Shown: positions 44,063 through 53,669 of the stretch, piece by piece
Position numbering within the stretch: position 1 is the first letter of the stretch
Layout: each line of letters begins with the position of its first letter
Source: Nocardioides humi
GTDB taxonomy: Bacteria; Actinomycetota; Actinomycetes; Propionibacteriales; Nocardioidaceae
DNA: 64,000 nt
Assembly (NCBI RefSeq): GCF_006494775.1
Contig: NZ_CP041146.1
Coordinates: 5,574,501 to 5,638,500 of the forward strand
Reading direction: 5' to 3'
The notes under the pieces: generated by a model
What the model saw: only the letters and a program-made list of their open reading frames with translations
Told to the model about the DNA's origin: nothing
Database searches by the model: none
Translations under genes and position numbers: made by a program

Positions 44063-46134
44063 ATCGCCGACAACACCTACAACGCAGCCCACCTCCTGGT
44101 CCTCGAGGGCCTCGAGGCCGTGCGGAAGCGTCCCGGGATGTACATCGGCTCCACCGACACCCGGGGGCTGATGCACTGCCTCTGGGAGATCATCGACAAC
44201 GGCGTCGACGAGGCCCTCGGCGGCTTCGCCCGCCGGGTCGAGGTGATCCTCCACGCCGACGACTCCGTCGAGGTGTACGACGACGGCCGCGGCATCCCGA
44301 CCGACAAGGAGCCCAAGACCGGCCTGCCCGGCGTGGAGGTCGTGGCGACCAAGCTCCACGCCGGCGGCAAGTTCGGCGGCGGCTCGTACGTCGCCACCGG
44401 CGGCCTCCACGGCGTCGGCCTCTCCGTGGTCAACGCGCTCTCCAGCCGGATGGACATCGACGTCGACCGCTCGCCCGCGAGCCAGGGGATGAGCTTCCAG
44501 CGCGGCGTACCCGGGGTGTTCGACGGCGACGGCCCGTCGGGCTCCTTCACCCCCAAGTCGGGGCTGACCCGCAAGGGCGGGCGGGTCGCGAAGGGGAGGT
44601 CCGGCACCCGGATCCGGTTCTGGCCGGACCGCCAGATCTTCACCAAGGACGCCGAGTTCGTCCTCGACGGGCTGGTCGGGCGCGCCCGGCAGACCTCGTT
44701 CATCGTGCCCGGCCTCGAGCTGGTCATCAGCGACCAGCGGGCGGCCGACCGGGCGGAGTGGACCGAGGAGAAGTTCCGCCACGACGGGGGCATCGCGGAG
44801 TTCTGCGACTTCCTGGCCCACGACGAGCCGGTCACCGAGGTGCTGCGGCTGCAGGGCAGCGACACCTTCACCGAGACCGTGCCGCTGCTCGACGACCAGG
44901 GCCACATGACCCCCAGGACGTCGAGCGCGAGCTGACCGTCGACGTCGCGGTGCGCTGGGGCAGCGGCTACGACACCGAGCTGCGCTCCTTCGTCAACGTC
45001 ATCGCCACCCCCAAGGGCGGCACCCACGTCTCCGGCTTCGAGGCCGCCCTCACCAAGACGTTCAACGACGCCATGCGCGCCTCCAAGGCGCTCAAGGTCA
45101 ACGACGACGACGTGATCAAGGACGACATCCTCGAGGGCATGACGGCGGTCGTCACGGTCCGGCTCGCCGAGCCGCAGTTCGAGGGGCAGACCAAGGAGAT
45201 CCTCGGCACCCCGGCCGCGCGCACCGTCGTACGCAAGGTCGTCGCGGCGGAGCTCAAGGGCTTCCTCACCTCGACCAAGCGGGCCGAGAAGGCGCAGGCC
45301 AAGCTCCTCATGGAGAAGGTCGTCGCCGCGTCCAAGACCCGGATCGCCGCCCGCCAGCACAAGGAGACCCAGCGCCGCAAGAACGCGCTGGAGTCCTCCA
45401 CGCTGCCGGCCAAGCTCGCCGACTGCCGCTCCGGCGACAACGAGCGCACCGAGCTGTTCATCGTCGAGGGCGACTCGGCGCTCGGCACCGCCAAGCTCGC
45501 GCGCAACGCCGAGTTCCAGGCGCTGCTGCCGATCCGCGGCAAGATCCTCAACGTCCAGAAGGCGTCGGTGGGCGACATGCTCAAGAACGCCGAGTGCGCC
45601 TCGATCATCCAGGTCGTCGGCGCCGGCTCCGGGCGGACCTTCGACCTCGACGCCCGCCGCTACGGCCGGGTCATCTTCATGGCCGACGCCGACTCCGACG
45701 GCGCCCACATCCGCACCCTGCTGGCCACCCTCTTCTTCAAGTACATGCCCGACCTGGTCAAGGCCGGCCGCGTCTACTCCGCCGTCCCGCCGCTGCACCG
45801 GATCGAGATCTCCAACCCGAGGAAGGGCCAGGAGAAGTACGTCTACACCTACTCCGACGACGAGCTCCAGCGGAAGCTCGCGGAGCTGAAGAAGCGCAAC
45901 GTCCGCTGGAAGGACCCGGTCCAGCGCTACAAGGGCCTCGGCGAGATGGACGCCGACCAGCTGGCCGAGACCACCATGGACCCGCGCCGCCGCACCCTGC
46001 GCCGGCTGACGGTCGACGAGCTCGAGATGGCCTCCGAGGTGTTCGAGCTGCTCATGGGCAGCGACGTCGCGCCGCGCAAGGAGTTCATCATCCAGGGGGC
46101 CTACGAGGTCGACATGGAGACGTTGGACGCGTGA
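44063..46134 (+). CDS. parE: DNA topoisomerase IV subunit B (ParE), frameshift and no standard start codon
   Basis: GHKL ATPase (R-K-R-P-G-M-Y-I-G, E-I-I-D-N-G-V-D-E-A, G-L-H-G-V-G-L-S-V), transducer, then TOPRIM with I-V-E-G-D-S-A-L-G and D-A-D-S-D-G-A-H-I. The frame breaks at a C5 run (44910-44914); a sixth C restores T-P-Q-D-V-E-R-E-L and 690 residues. The conserved N terminus (N-T-Y-N-A-A-H-L-L-V-L-E-G-L) precedes the first GTG (44120), yet no ATG, GTG or TTG is in frame back to the stop at 44039. GAGGAG (44051-44056) points to ATC at 44063 as start, or a misread GTG at 44060. Pairs with parC downstream. Confidence 0.9.
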
Positions 46135-46952
46135 GCACCGGCGGGGCGGCTGCATCGCGCGCGCGGCAGACACGGGACCTGGTCCTCGCCGCCGGTGTCC
46201 TCGACGACCCCGTCGGCGCGTCCTTGGGCGGGCCGCACGCCCACCTGGCGCGGCGGGCCGGCCGCGTCCGGCTGTACGACGACGAGGTGGCCACCTTCGC
46301 CGCGATGCCGGCCGACGCCGGGCCGGAGGACTGGGCCGGCCTCGCGACGCTGGTCGGCCCGGGCGGCCTCGCCGACCTGTTCAGCTCGCCCGTGGCGCCG
46401 CCGGAGGGCTGGGCGCCGGTCTTCACGCTGGAGGGCCTGCAGCTGGTCGGCGACGACCTGCGGGTGCCCGGCGCGGGGGGAGCCGAGGTCGTGGAGCTCG
46501 GGCCCGCCGACGTACCCGCCATGCTCGACCTGGTGGCCCGCACCCGCCCGGGACCGTTCTGGCGGCGTACCCCGGAGATGGGCACCTATCTGGGCGTGCG
46601 GGACGGCGGGGTCCTCGTGGCGATGGCGGGGGAGCGGCTGCACCCGCCGGGCTGGGCCGAGGTCAGCGCCGTGTGCACCGCGCCCGAGGCCCGCGGCCGC
46701 GGGCTCGCCGGGGCGCTGGTCGCGGAGGTCGCCGCCCGGATCCGGGCACGCGGCGAGCAGCCCTTCCTGCACGTCGCGGCCGACAACACCGCCGCGATCC
46801 GGCTGTACGACGCCCTGGGCTTCCGGGTCCGCCGGTCGGTCGCCTTCCGCGGGTTCCGGGTGCCGCCGGCAGCGTGGCGGGAGGCGCGTGCCCGGCAGCT
46901 TGCTGCCCCCGTCGCGGTGGAGACGCGCTCGGCCACCACCATGGACCGATGA
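46131..46952 (+). CDS. GNAT N-acetyltransferase
   Basis: 273 residues. The C-terminal half is a GNAT domain: A-E-V-S-A-V-C-T-A-P-E-A-R-G-R-G-L-A-G-A-L is the acetyl-CoA binding V-x-P-x-x-R-x-x-G-x-G/A site and N-T-A-A-I-R-L-Y-D-A-L-G-F the late motif. The N-terminal 120 residues are a degenerate second GNAT-like domain. Acceptor unknown. GTG overlaps the parE stop (GTGA); the longer open frame upstream is parE in another frame. Confidence 0.85.
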   Translation: MSTGGAAASRARQTRDLVLAAGVLDDPVGASLGGPHAHLARRAGRVRLYDDEVATFAAMPADAGPEDWAGLATLVGPGGLADLFSSPVAPPEGWAPVFTLEGLQLVGDDLRVPGAGGAEVVELGPADVPAMLDLVARTRPGPFWRRTPEMGTYLGVRDGGVLVAMAGERLHPPGWAEVSAVCTAPEARGRGLAGALVAEVAARIRARGEQPFLHVAADNTAAIRLYDALGFRVRRSVAFRGFRVPPAAWREARARQLAAPVAVETRSATTMDR

Positions 46953-47326
46953 GCGCCGCCGACCGCCCCGCCGTCGTGAAGCTGCTCAAGGCGCGCGGCG
47001 CCAAGGCCCGCCGCGGCCACCTGCGGATCCCCGTCGGCGACCTCTTCTGGTACGTCGACGTGCTGGCCGACGGCGTCGGGCCGGCCGCGCCGCTGCGACT
47101 CGAGGTCGGCTGCTGGACCACTGCCCTGCCGCCGGAGCCGGACGGCGGCGCCGTCGACTGCCCCCTGCTGATGGACGTCCCGCTCGGCGACGACGCCGTC
47201 GGCGCCACCACGGCGCTGGTCGACCGGGTCGCGGCGATCGGGGACCTCGCCACGCTCGGCGCCCGCCTGGGCGACCTGCCCGGGGCGCTGGTCGACCAGC
47301 GGCTGCGCGACCTACTCGGAGCGTGA
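46949..47326 (+). CDS. Hypothetical protein
   Basis: 125 residues, cytoplasmic, no recognised family. It begins with a short helix rich in Lys/Arg (V-K-L-L-K-A-R-G-A-K-A-R-R-G) and then looks like a small alpha/beta fold (L-R-L-E-V-G-C-W-T). It is coupled to the acetyltransferase by ATGA and its end overlaps the convergent DJ-1 gene by 15 bp. Confidence 0.65.
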   Translation: MSAADRPAVVKLLKARGAKARRGHLRIPVGDLFWYVDVLADGVGPAAPLRLEVGCWTTALPPEPDGGAVDCPLLMDVPLGDDAVGATTALVDRVAAIGDLATLGARLGDLPGALVDQRLRDLLGA

Positions 47327-48046
47327 GGAGGGACGCCTCCGCCCGCGCCGGGCGCGCTCGACGGCCCGGCTCCACAGCAGTCGCGCCGGGGCGGTGAGCT
47401 GGCCGGTCGCGGCCATGTCGCGCGCGAGGAGCGCCGTCGCGGCGGCCTTGGTCGCGGCCGATGCCTTGGACAGGTGGCCCGAGTCGAACGGCGGCTGCGG
47501 GTCGTACTCGATGGACAGCTGGATCGCCCGCGCCCGCCCCTCGCCGCCGATCTCGCCGGCGAGCCACAGCGCCATGTCGAGGCCCGCCGACACGCCGGCG
47601 GCCGTCACCACCCTGCCCTCGTGCACGATCCGCTCGTCACCCACCGGGACCGCGCCGAACGCGCGGAGCAGGGGGACGCACGCCCAGTGGGTGGTCGCCC
47701 TGAGCCCGTCGAGGACGCCCGCGGCGCCGAGCAGCAACGATCCGGTGCAGACCGACGTGGTCCAGGTCGACGTACGGTCGGCGGCCCGGATCCAGGCCAG
47801 CAGCTCCTCGTCCCGCCCGTGCTCCATGGTGCTGAAGCCGCCGGGGACCAGGACCACGTCCGGGGCGGGCGTCTCGGCGAACGTGTGCGTCGCCCCCACC
47901 ACGAGGACGCCCGAGTCGGCGGCCACCGGGCCCGTCTGGTGCCACACGAACCGCACCTCGGTGTCCGGCAGGGCGCGGAGGACCTCGTAGGGGCCGATGA
48001 GGTCGAGCGCGGTGAAGCCCGGGTAGAGCACGATCGCGATCTGCAA
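47312..48046 (-). CDS. DJ-1/PfpI family protein (isonitrile hydratase-like)
   Basis: 244 residues. Class I glutaminase-like fold with the nucleophile Cys in S-V-C-T-G-S-L-L-L (about residue 101), V-V-L-V-P-G-G-F and A-G-V-S-A-G-L-D-M-A-L. The GlxA-type arrangement is present but the AraC helix-turn-helix is missing, so it resembles InhA isonitrile hydratase or a stress-related DJ-1 protein. A short basic C-terminal tail (R-A-R-R-G-R-R-R-P) is unusual. It lies 30 bp downstream of the carbonic anhydrase gene. Confidence 0.82.
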   Translation of the reverse strand: MQIAIVLYPGFTALDLIGPYEVLRALPDTEVRFVWHQTGPVAADSGVLVVGATHTFAETPAPDVVLVPGGFSTMEHGRDEELLAWIRAADRTSTWTTSVCTGSLLLGAAGVLDGLRATTHWACVPLLRAFGAVPVGDERIVHEGRVVTAAGVSAGLDMALWLAGEIGGEGRARAIQLSIEYDPQPPFDSGHLSKASAATKAAATALLARDMAATGQLTAPARLLWSRAVERARRGRRRPSSRSE

Positions 48047-48076
48047 GGGCCTGCTCCTCGGTGTGGCGGTGGGCGC

Positions 48077-48571
48077 TCAGACCTCCGGGTTGAGCAGCCC
48101 CGTGTCGACGTCGTAGATGAACCCGCCGACCTTCACGGAGTCGGGGATGAGCGGGTGCGAGGTGACCTTGCGCACGTCCTCGGCGAGGGCGGCCTTCTGG
48201 TCGGCGATCACGTGGAAGGCGTGCCAGGTGATGTCCTGGCCGACCGCGGCGCCGATCCGGTCGTGGATCTCGGCCTCGGTGCTGGAGGCCATCGCGCACC
48301 GGGTGTGCGGGATCACCAGGATCCGGTCGACGTTGAGCAGGTGGACGCCGAGCACGAGCGCCTCGAGGGCGGCCTCGGTGATGCGGCCGCCCGGGTTGCG
48401 GAAGATCTTGGCGTCGCCGTAGTCGAGGCCGAGCATCCGCAGCGGGTCGATCCGGGAGTCCATGCAGGTCACGATCGCGACGCCCGCATGGGCCTTGCCG
48501 TCGAAGCCGCCGTGGTCGAAGGTCTCGGCGTAGTCGCGGTTGGCCTTCAGCAGATCGTCGAAATCACCCAT
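48077..48571 (-). CDS. Beta-class carbonic anhydrase
   Basis: 164 residues. Zinc ligands and catalytic pair are clear: C-M-D-S-R-I-D near residue 37 and H-T-R-C near 91. Interconverts CO2 and bicarbonate. Small size fits the actinobacterial form (Rv1284-like). It lies 10 bp after the MFS gene, at the end of the parC-lprG-MFS transcript. Confidence 0.93.
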   Translation of the reverse strand: MGDFDDLLKANRDYAETFDHGGFDGKAHAGVAIVTCMDSRIDPLRMLGLDYGDAKIFRNPGGRITEAALEALVLGVHLLNVDRILVIPHTRCAMASSTEAEIHDRIGAAVGQDITWHAFHVIADQKAALAEDVRKVTSHPLIPDSVKVGGFIYDVDTGLLNPEV

Positions 48572-48581
48572 GCTTCGCAGA

Positions 48582-50297
48582 TTAGCCCCCTGCGCGGAGC
48601 GCCTCGGCGGTGTCCACGTCCTGGGTGCGCACTCGTGCGAACACGGCCAGGGCGAGGACGGCGGCGGCGAACGCGGCGACGGCGGCGCCCCGGAAGACCG
48701 CCTGCTCCTGGAGGATGCCCAGCTCGGTGATCCCGAGGTCGGGGTCGGCGGCCTGGGCGGCGTACAGGCGCCGCAGGCCGATGGTGGTCAGGGCGGAGAT
48801 GCCGACCAGCATGCCGACCATCCGGGCCACCACGACGAGGGCGCTCGCCAGGCCGTGGGTGTCGTCGTCGGTGGTGGCGAGGATGGCGGCGTTGACCGGG
48901 GCCAGCGCGAGCCCGAAGCCGAGGCCGCCGACGACCAGCGGGACGTTGGAGGCGAACCCGGCCAGGCTGTCGGCGTCCCACTGGCCCATCACGAGGAAGG
49001 CGCCGCCGGCGGCGGCCATGCCGACGGCGGTCAGGGCGCCGGCGTTGACCCGGCGCAGCAGCCAGCCGCCGAGGACGGCGCCGACGGGCAGGGCCGCGAG
49101 GAAGCGGAGCAGCACCAGCGCCGCGCCGAGCTGGGAATCCTTCTCGGTCGTGGTGCGCGCGAACAGCGGGATGTCGACCAGCGCCGCGATCAGCGCCCAG
49201 CCGACCAGGAAGCTGACGACCAGCGCGCCCCACGCCGGCACGGGCCGCAGGGCGCCCCGCGGCACGATCGGCGCCTCGGCACGGCGCAGGTGCACGACCA
49301 GGAGTACGACGGCGACGGCCGAGCCCGCGAGGAGCCACGGCCCCTGCGGGGAGAACACCGCCACCTCCGGGTCCGCGGTCGCGAAGGCGAGCACGATCCC
49401 GCCCAGGACGACGGCGAGCAGCCCGGCGCCCGGCAGGTCGGCCGCCAGCAGGTGGCCGAGCCAGCCGCGGAGGTCGACGAGCGCCCCGGCCCGGAACCAG
49501 CACCAGGCCAGGAGCAGGACCAGCGCGGCGACGGTGACCAGGCCGACCGGCGTCACCCAGCGGCTGCCGCCGTCGACGTACGGGATGAACAGCCGGCCCC
49601 AGGTGAGGTCGCGCTGCACGCTGCCGGGCTGGACGAAGGTGAGGAACCCGGCGGCCAGCGTCACGGCGAGCAGGACGAGGCCGACCAGGTCGGGGAGTCG
49701 CCGGGGCGAGCCGGCGGCGGTCGGGACCGGCCGGCCGACGCGGGCGACCAGGCCGACCGCGACGACCAGCAGCGCGCCGACGGCGAGGTTGATCGCGAAG
49801 ATGCCGCGCCAGGAGGTGAAGGACAGCACGAAGGCGCCGAACAGCGGGCCGAGGACGCTGCCGAACTCCTGCACCGCCGAGACGATGCCGAGGGGGAGGC
49901 CGCGGCGCTCGACGGGGTAGAGCGCGGCCACCAGCGACATGGTCGCCGGGACGAGCCCGCCGCCGCCGACGCCCTGGAGGAACCGGCCGGCGACCATGGT
50001 GGGCAGGTCGTAGGAGATCGCCGTGACGAGCGAGCCGATCGAGAACACCACCAGCGACATCGCGAGCACGGGGATCTGCCCGCGCAGGTCAGCGATCCGG
50101 CCGATCAGCGGCAGCATCGCGACGTACCCCAGCAGGAAGCCGGAGACGATCGGCGCCGCGCGCTGGAGCTCCTCGACCGGGATGCCGGCGCCCGCCATCA
50201 TGTCGGGCAGCGCGAGCACGACCACATAGGTGTCGACGGCCGCGAACGCGACGGCCGCCGCGCAGAAGGTCAGCAGCAGCCGGTTCGCCGTGCTCAT
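48582..50297 (-). CDS. MFS drug/lipid exporter (P55/Rv1410-like)
   Basis: 571 residues with 12 to 14 membrane helices and G-R-F-L-Q-G-V-G-G-G-G-L-V-P, the 14-TM EmrB/QacA-type motif C region; G-R-I-A-D-L-R-G is motif A. In mycobacteria the homologue Rv1410c works with the lipoprotein LprG to export triacylglycerides and drugs. As given, the lprG frame runs straight into this gene without a stop; the ATG at 50297 (M-S-T-A-N-R) is taken as its true start, see lprG. Joined as written, the lipoprotein would sit outside while MFS helix 1 normally starts inside. Confidence 0.85.
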   Translation of the reverse strand: MSTANRLLLTFCAAAVAFAAVDTYVVVLALPDMMAGAGIPVEELQRAAPIVSGFLLGYVAMLPLIGRIADLRGQIPVLAMSLVVFSIGSLVTAISYDLPTMVAGRFLQGVGGGGLVPATMSLVAALYPVERRGLPLGIVSAVQEFGSVLGPLFGAFVLSFTSWRGIFAINLAVGALLVVAVGLVARVGRPVPTAAGSPRRLPDLVGLVLLAVTLAAGFLTFVQPGSVQRDLTWGRLFIPYVDGGSRWVTPVGLVTVAALVLLLAWCWFRAGALVDLRGWLGHLLAADLPGAGLLAVVLGGIVLAFATADPEVAVFSPQGPWLLAGSAVAVVLLVVHLRRAEAPIVPRGALRPVPAWGALVVSFLVGWALIAALVDIPLFARTTTEKDSQLGAALVLLRFLAALPVGAVLGGWLLRRVNAGALTAVGMAAAGGAFLVMGQWDADSLAGFASNVPLVVGGLGFGLALAPVNAAILATTDDDTHGLASALVVVARMVGMLVGISALTTIGLRRLYAAQAADPDLGITELGILQEQAVFRGAAVAAFAAAVLALAVFARVRTQDVDTAEALRAGG

Positions 50298-50307
50298 CGC
50301 TGGCGGC

Positions 50308-51038
50308 TCATTCGGGGCCGAGATGTCCTTCTCGACGTCGTACTCGGTGACGTCGATGGTGTAGGTCACCGGCTCGGAGTCGGGGAAGAAGGTGCCGGTC
50401 AGCCGGGCGGTGCGCAGGTAGCCGTCGTCGTCGAGGCGGTACGTCGCGTCGAAGTCGTCGCCCTCGGCGCAGGGCAGGATCTTGCGGATCGAGTCGCCCG
50501 TGGCGGTGCCGGACCAGGTGTGGAAGACCTCCTTGTTGTCCTTGCCGCCGCGCTCGGACTTGCCGGCCTCGACGTCGGTGCTGCTGGTCAGCACCGACGA
50601 CACGCCGACCGACGGGTCGAGCAGCTTGGCCGGGTCGGGGGCGCACAGGTCCTCGGGCTGGAACCGGTCGCTCCAGCCGCCGAGCGCGATGTGGTTGATC
50701 CACAGCGTCCCGTCGACGGAGATCACGGGGACGCCGCTGACGGAGAAGCCGGCCACCTTGCCGTTGACGTCGCCCTCGAAGGCCGGCGGGTCGGCGACGA
50801 TCGTGCCGCTCGCTGCCGACAGGTAGTCGACGCCGGGGTCGTCGCCGGTGGAGAGGGTGACCTCGATGCCGCTGGTGCCGTCGAGCAGCTCCTTGGCCTT
50901 CTTCCCGGCGTCCGACCAGGAGGCGCCGCCCGGGGAGTCGTCGTCGCCCGAGCAGGCGGTGAGGGATCCGGCGGCCACGAGGGCGGTCAGGGTGGCGGCG
51001 GCGAGGCGCGTCGTACGGCGGCGGAGCAGGCTCGTCAT
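50308..51038 (-). CDS. LprG/LppX-family lipoprotein, probable lost stop by one missing base
   Basis: Signal peptide with lipobox L-T-A-C (about Cys23) and a LppX_LprAFG domain of about 215 residues. It reads through S-A-P-N-E-P-P-A-M-S-T into the MFS protein. One more C in the C4 run near 50314-50317 would give D-I-S-A-P-E and a TGA (50308-50310), then the MFS ATG ten bases later, the two-gene order of mycobacterial lprG-Rv1410c. The family carries triacylated lipids across the periplasm. ATG at 51038, four bases after parC. A true fusion is the alternative. Confidence 0.8.
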
Positions 51039-51042
51039 GCGC

Positions 51043-53565
51043 TCACCCTGACACATCGCCGGTGGGCGCCGGGGCCGCATCCGCGGCGAGGGGCGCGCCC
51101 AGCGCGGCGGTGAGCGGGCCCGCCGCCGCGGCCAGCGCCTGGCTGCCGGGGGTGCCCGAGCCGTCGCGGCGGCCGGTGGCGTCGGGCAGGTCGACGGGGG
51201 CGCCGCTCGCGGCCGCGGCCCGGGCCGGCGCGGGTCCGGCCCAGGCGAAGACGAGCGCGTCCTCGCCCTTGAGGAAGCGGTGGCAGCGGACGCCGCCGGT
51301 GGCCCGCCCCTTGGCGGGGTACTCCCAGAAGTCGGTCACCTTGACCGAGCCGGGCTCGGTGCCGGGCAGGGCGGTGGCGGACCCGGAGGCGGTCACCAGC
51401 ACCACGCCGCCGGGGGAGTTGAGGTCGAGGACGCCGAACCAGACCACCCGCTCGCCGTCGGCCACCCGGACGCCGGCCATGCCGCCGCCCGAGCGGCCCT
51501 GCGGGCGCACGCCGTCGGCGGGGTAGTGGAGCAGCTGGGCGTCGGAGGTGACGAAGCAGAGCTCCTCCTGGCCGGTGCGGAGCTCGACCGCGCCGACCAC
51601 CTCGTCGCCGTCCTTGAGGCCGATCACGTCCCACTCGTCCTTGTTGATCACCTCGGGGTTGACCCGCTTGACGACGCCCTGCCGGGTGCCGAGCGCCAGC
51701 CCGGCGCCCTCGGTGGTGAGCGTGGTCAGCGCGAGCGCGCGCTCGCCGGCGGCGAGCTCGAGCACCTCGGTGAGCGGGAGGCCGCCCTGCAGGTTGGGCT
51801 CGTTGGCCGACGGCGGGATCGCGGGGAGGTCGAGCACGGCCAGCCGCAGCAGCCGCCCGGCGGAGGTCAGCACGCCGATGTCGGCGCGGGCGGTCGTACG
51901 GACCGCCGAGATCACGACGTCGTGGTTGGCGCGGCCGCCGCCGGTGCCGATCTCGTCGGCGTTGCTCGTGCGGGCGAGCAGGCCGGTCGAGGACAGCAGC
52001 GCGAAGCACGGGTCGTCGGCGACCTCCAGCGGCGCGGCCGCGGCGGCGACGGCGGTGGTGCCGGCGGACTCGAGCAGGACGGTACGACGCGGCGTGCCGA
52101 ACGTCTTCGCGACGTCGGCGAGCTCGGAGGAGACCAGCTTCTTCAGCAGCGCCTCGTCGCCGAGGATGGCGTCGAGCTCCTCGATCTCGCGGCGCAGCTG
52201 CTCCTGCTCCTTCTCCAGCTCGATCCGGGAGAACCGCGTGAGCCGCCGCAGCTGCATCTCGAGGATGTACTCGGCCTGGGCCACCGAGAGGTCGAAGACG
52301 CTCATCAGCCGCTCCTTGGCCGCTGCGGAGTCGTCGCTGGTGCGGATGACCTGGATCACCTCGTCGATGTCGAGCAGGGCGATCAGCAGGCCGTCGACGA
52401 GGTGGAGCCGGTCGGCCTTCTTGCCGCGCCGGAACGCCGAGCGGCGCCGGACGACGTCGTACCGATGCTCGAGGAAGACCTCGAGCATCTCCTTGAGCCC
52501 CATCGTGCGGGGCTGACCGTCGACCAGCGCGACGTTGTTGATGCCGAAGGAGTCCTCGAGCGGGGTCAGCTTGTAGAGCTGCTCGAGCAGCGCCTCGGGC
52601 ACGAACCCGTTCTTGACCTCGATCACCAGCCGCAGGCCGTTCTCGCGGTCGGTGAGGTCCTTGATGTCGGCGATGCCCTGCAGCTTCTTCGACTGCACGA
52701 GCACCTTGATCCGCTCGACGACCTTCTCGGTGCCGATGTTGTAGGGCAGCTCGGTGACCACGATGCCCTTGCGGCGCCCGACGGTCTCGATGCGGGCGGT
52801 GGCGCGCATCTTGAAGATGCCGCGACCGGTCTCGTAGGCGTCGCGGATGCCGTCGAGGCCGACGATCTTGCCGCCCGTGGGCAGGTCGGGGCCCGGGATG
52901 AACCTCATCAGGCCGTCGGTGTCGGTCTTCGGGTGCTGGATGAGGTGGCGCAGCGCCTGGACCACCTCGACCAGGTTGTGCGGCGCCATGTTGGTCGCCA
53001 TGCCGACCGCGATGCCGGTCGTGCCGTTGACGACCAGGTTGGGGATGGCCGAGGGGAGCACGGTCGGCTCGTACTCGCGGCTGTCGTAGTTGGGCTTGAA
53101 GTCGACGGTGTCCTCGTCGATCGACTCCGTCATCGCCACCGCCGGCGGCGCCATCCGGGCCTCGGTGTACCGCATCGCCGCCGGCGGGTCCTCGCCGCCG
53201 GGGGAGCCGAAGTTGCCGTGCCCGTCGACCATCGGCAGCCGCAGCGCCCACGGCTGCGCGGTGCGCACCAGGGCGTCGTAGATCGCCCCGTCGCCGTGGG
53301 GGTGCAGCCGGCCCATGACCTCACCGACGATGCGGGCGCACTTGGAGTGCCCGCGGTCGGGCCGCAGGCCCATGTCGTTCATCGTGTAGAGGATCCGCCG
53401 CTGCACCGGCTTCAGCCCGTCGCGCGCGTCGGGGAGCGCGCGGGAGTAGATGACGGAGTAGGCGTACTCCAGGAACGACGACTGCATCTCGTCGCGGATG
53501 TCGGTGTCGAGGATGTGCTCCTCGAAGTCCTCCGGAAGGGGATCCTGCTTCGTGCGCCGTGCCAT
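51043..53565 (-). CDS. parC: DNA topoisomerase IV subunit A (ParC)
   Basis: 840 residues. Winged-helix/tower domain with R-L-H-P-H-G-D-G-A-I-Y-D-A-L-V-R and the catalytic Tyr in A-M-R-Y-T-E-A-R, then a coiled-coil arm and a C-terminal beta-pinwheel. Partner of the parE upstream; together they decatenate chromosomes. ATG at 53565 (M-A-R-R-T-K) is favoured because GGAAG is about ten bases upstream; an ATG three codons earlier leaves almost no spacing. The position equal to E. coli Ser80/Ser83 is Gly. Confidence 0.93.
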   Translation of the reverse strand: MARRTKQDPLPEDFEEHILDTDIRDEMQSSFLEYAYSVIYSRALPDARDGLKPVQRRILYTMNDMGLRPDRGHSKCARIVGEVMGRLHPHGDGAIYDALVRTAQPWALRLPMVDGHGNFGSPGGEDPPAAMRYTEARMAPPAVAMTESIDEDTVDFKPNYDSREYEPTVLPSAIPNLVVNGTTGIAVGMATNMAPHNLVEVVQALRHLIQHPKTDTDGLMRFIPGPDLPTGGKIVGLDGIRDAYETGRGIFKMRATARIETVGRRKGIVVTELPYNIGTEKVVERIKVLVQSKKLQGIADIKDLTDRENGLRLVIEVKNGFVPEALLEQLYKLTPLEDSFGINNVALVDGQPRTMGLKEMLEVFLEHRYDVVRRRSAFRRGKKADRLHLVDGLLIALLDIDEVIQVIRTSDDSAAAKERLMSVFDLSVAQAEYILEMQLRRLTRFSRIELEKEQEQLRREIEELDAILGDEALLKKLVSSELADVAKTFGTPRRTVLLESAGTTAVAAAAAPLEVADDPCFALLSSTGLLARTSNADEIGTGGGRANHDVVISAVRTTARADIGVLTSAGRLLRLAVLDLPAIPPSANEPNLQGGLPLTEVLELAAGERALALTTLTTEGAGLALGTRQGVVKRVNPEVINKDEWDVIGLKDGDEVVGAVELRTGQEELCFVTSDAQLLHYPADGVRPQGRSGGGMAGVRVADGERVVWFGVLDLNSPGGVVLVTASGSATALPGTEPGSVKVTDFWEYPAKGRATGGVRCHRFLKGEDALVFAWAGPAPARAAAASGAPVDLPDATGRRDGSGTPGSQALAAAAGPLTAALGAPLAADAAPAPTGDVSG

Positions 53566-53669
53566 GGGGGCCATTCTTCCGGGTGCGTCCGGCGATGCGT
53601 GCAGGGGCACGCCGGGGACGGTGACGGTCCTCGGCATGCTGGTCGTCTGCGAGGCTGGTCCGGACCGCG

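Noticed and set aside
48582..51038. Annotating lprG and the MFS exporter as one natural fusion
   Set aside because: Membrane topology and the two-gene order in mycobacteria argue against it, and a single missing base in a C run explains the read-through; kept as a finding because it is not proven.
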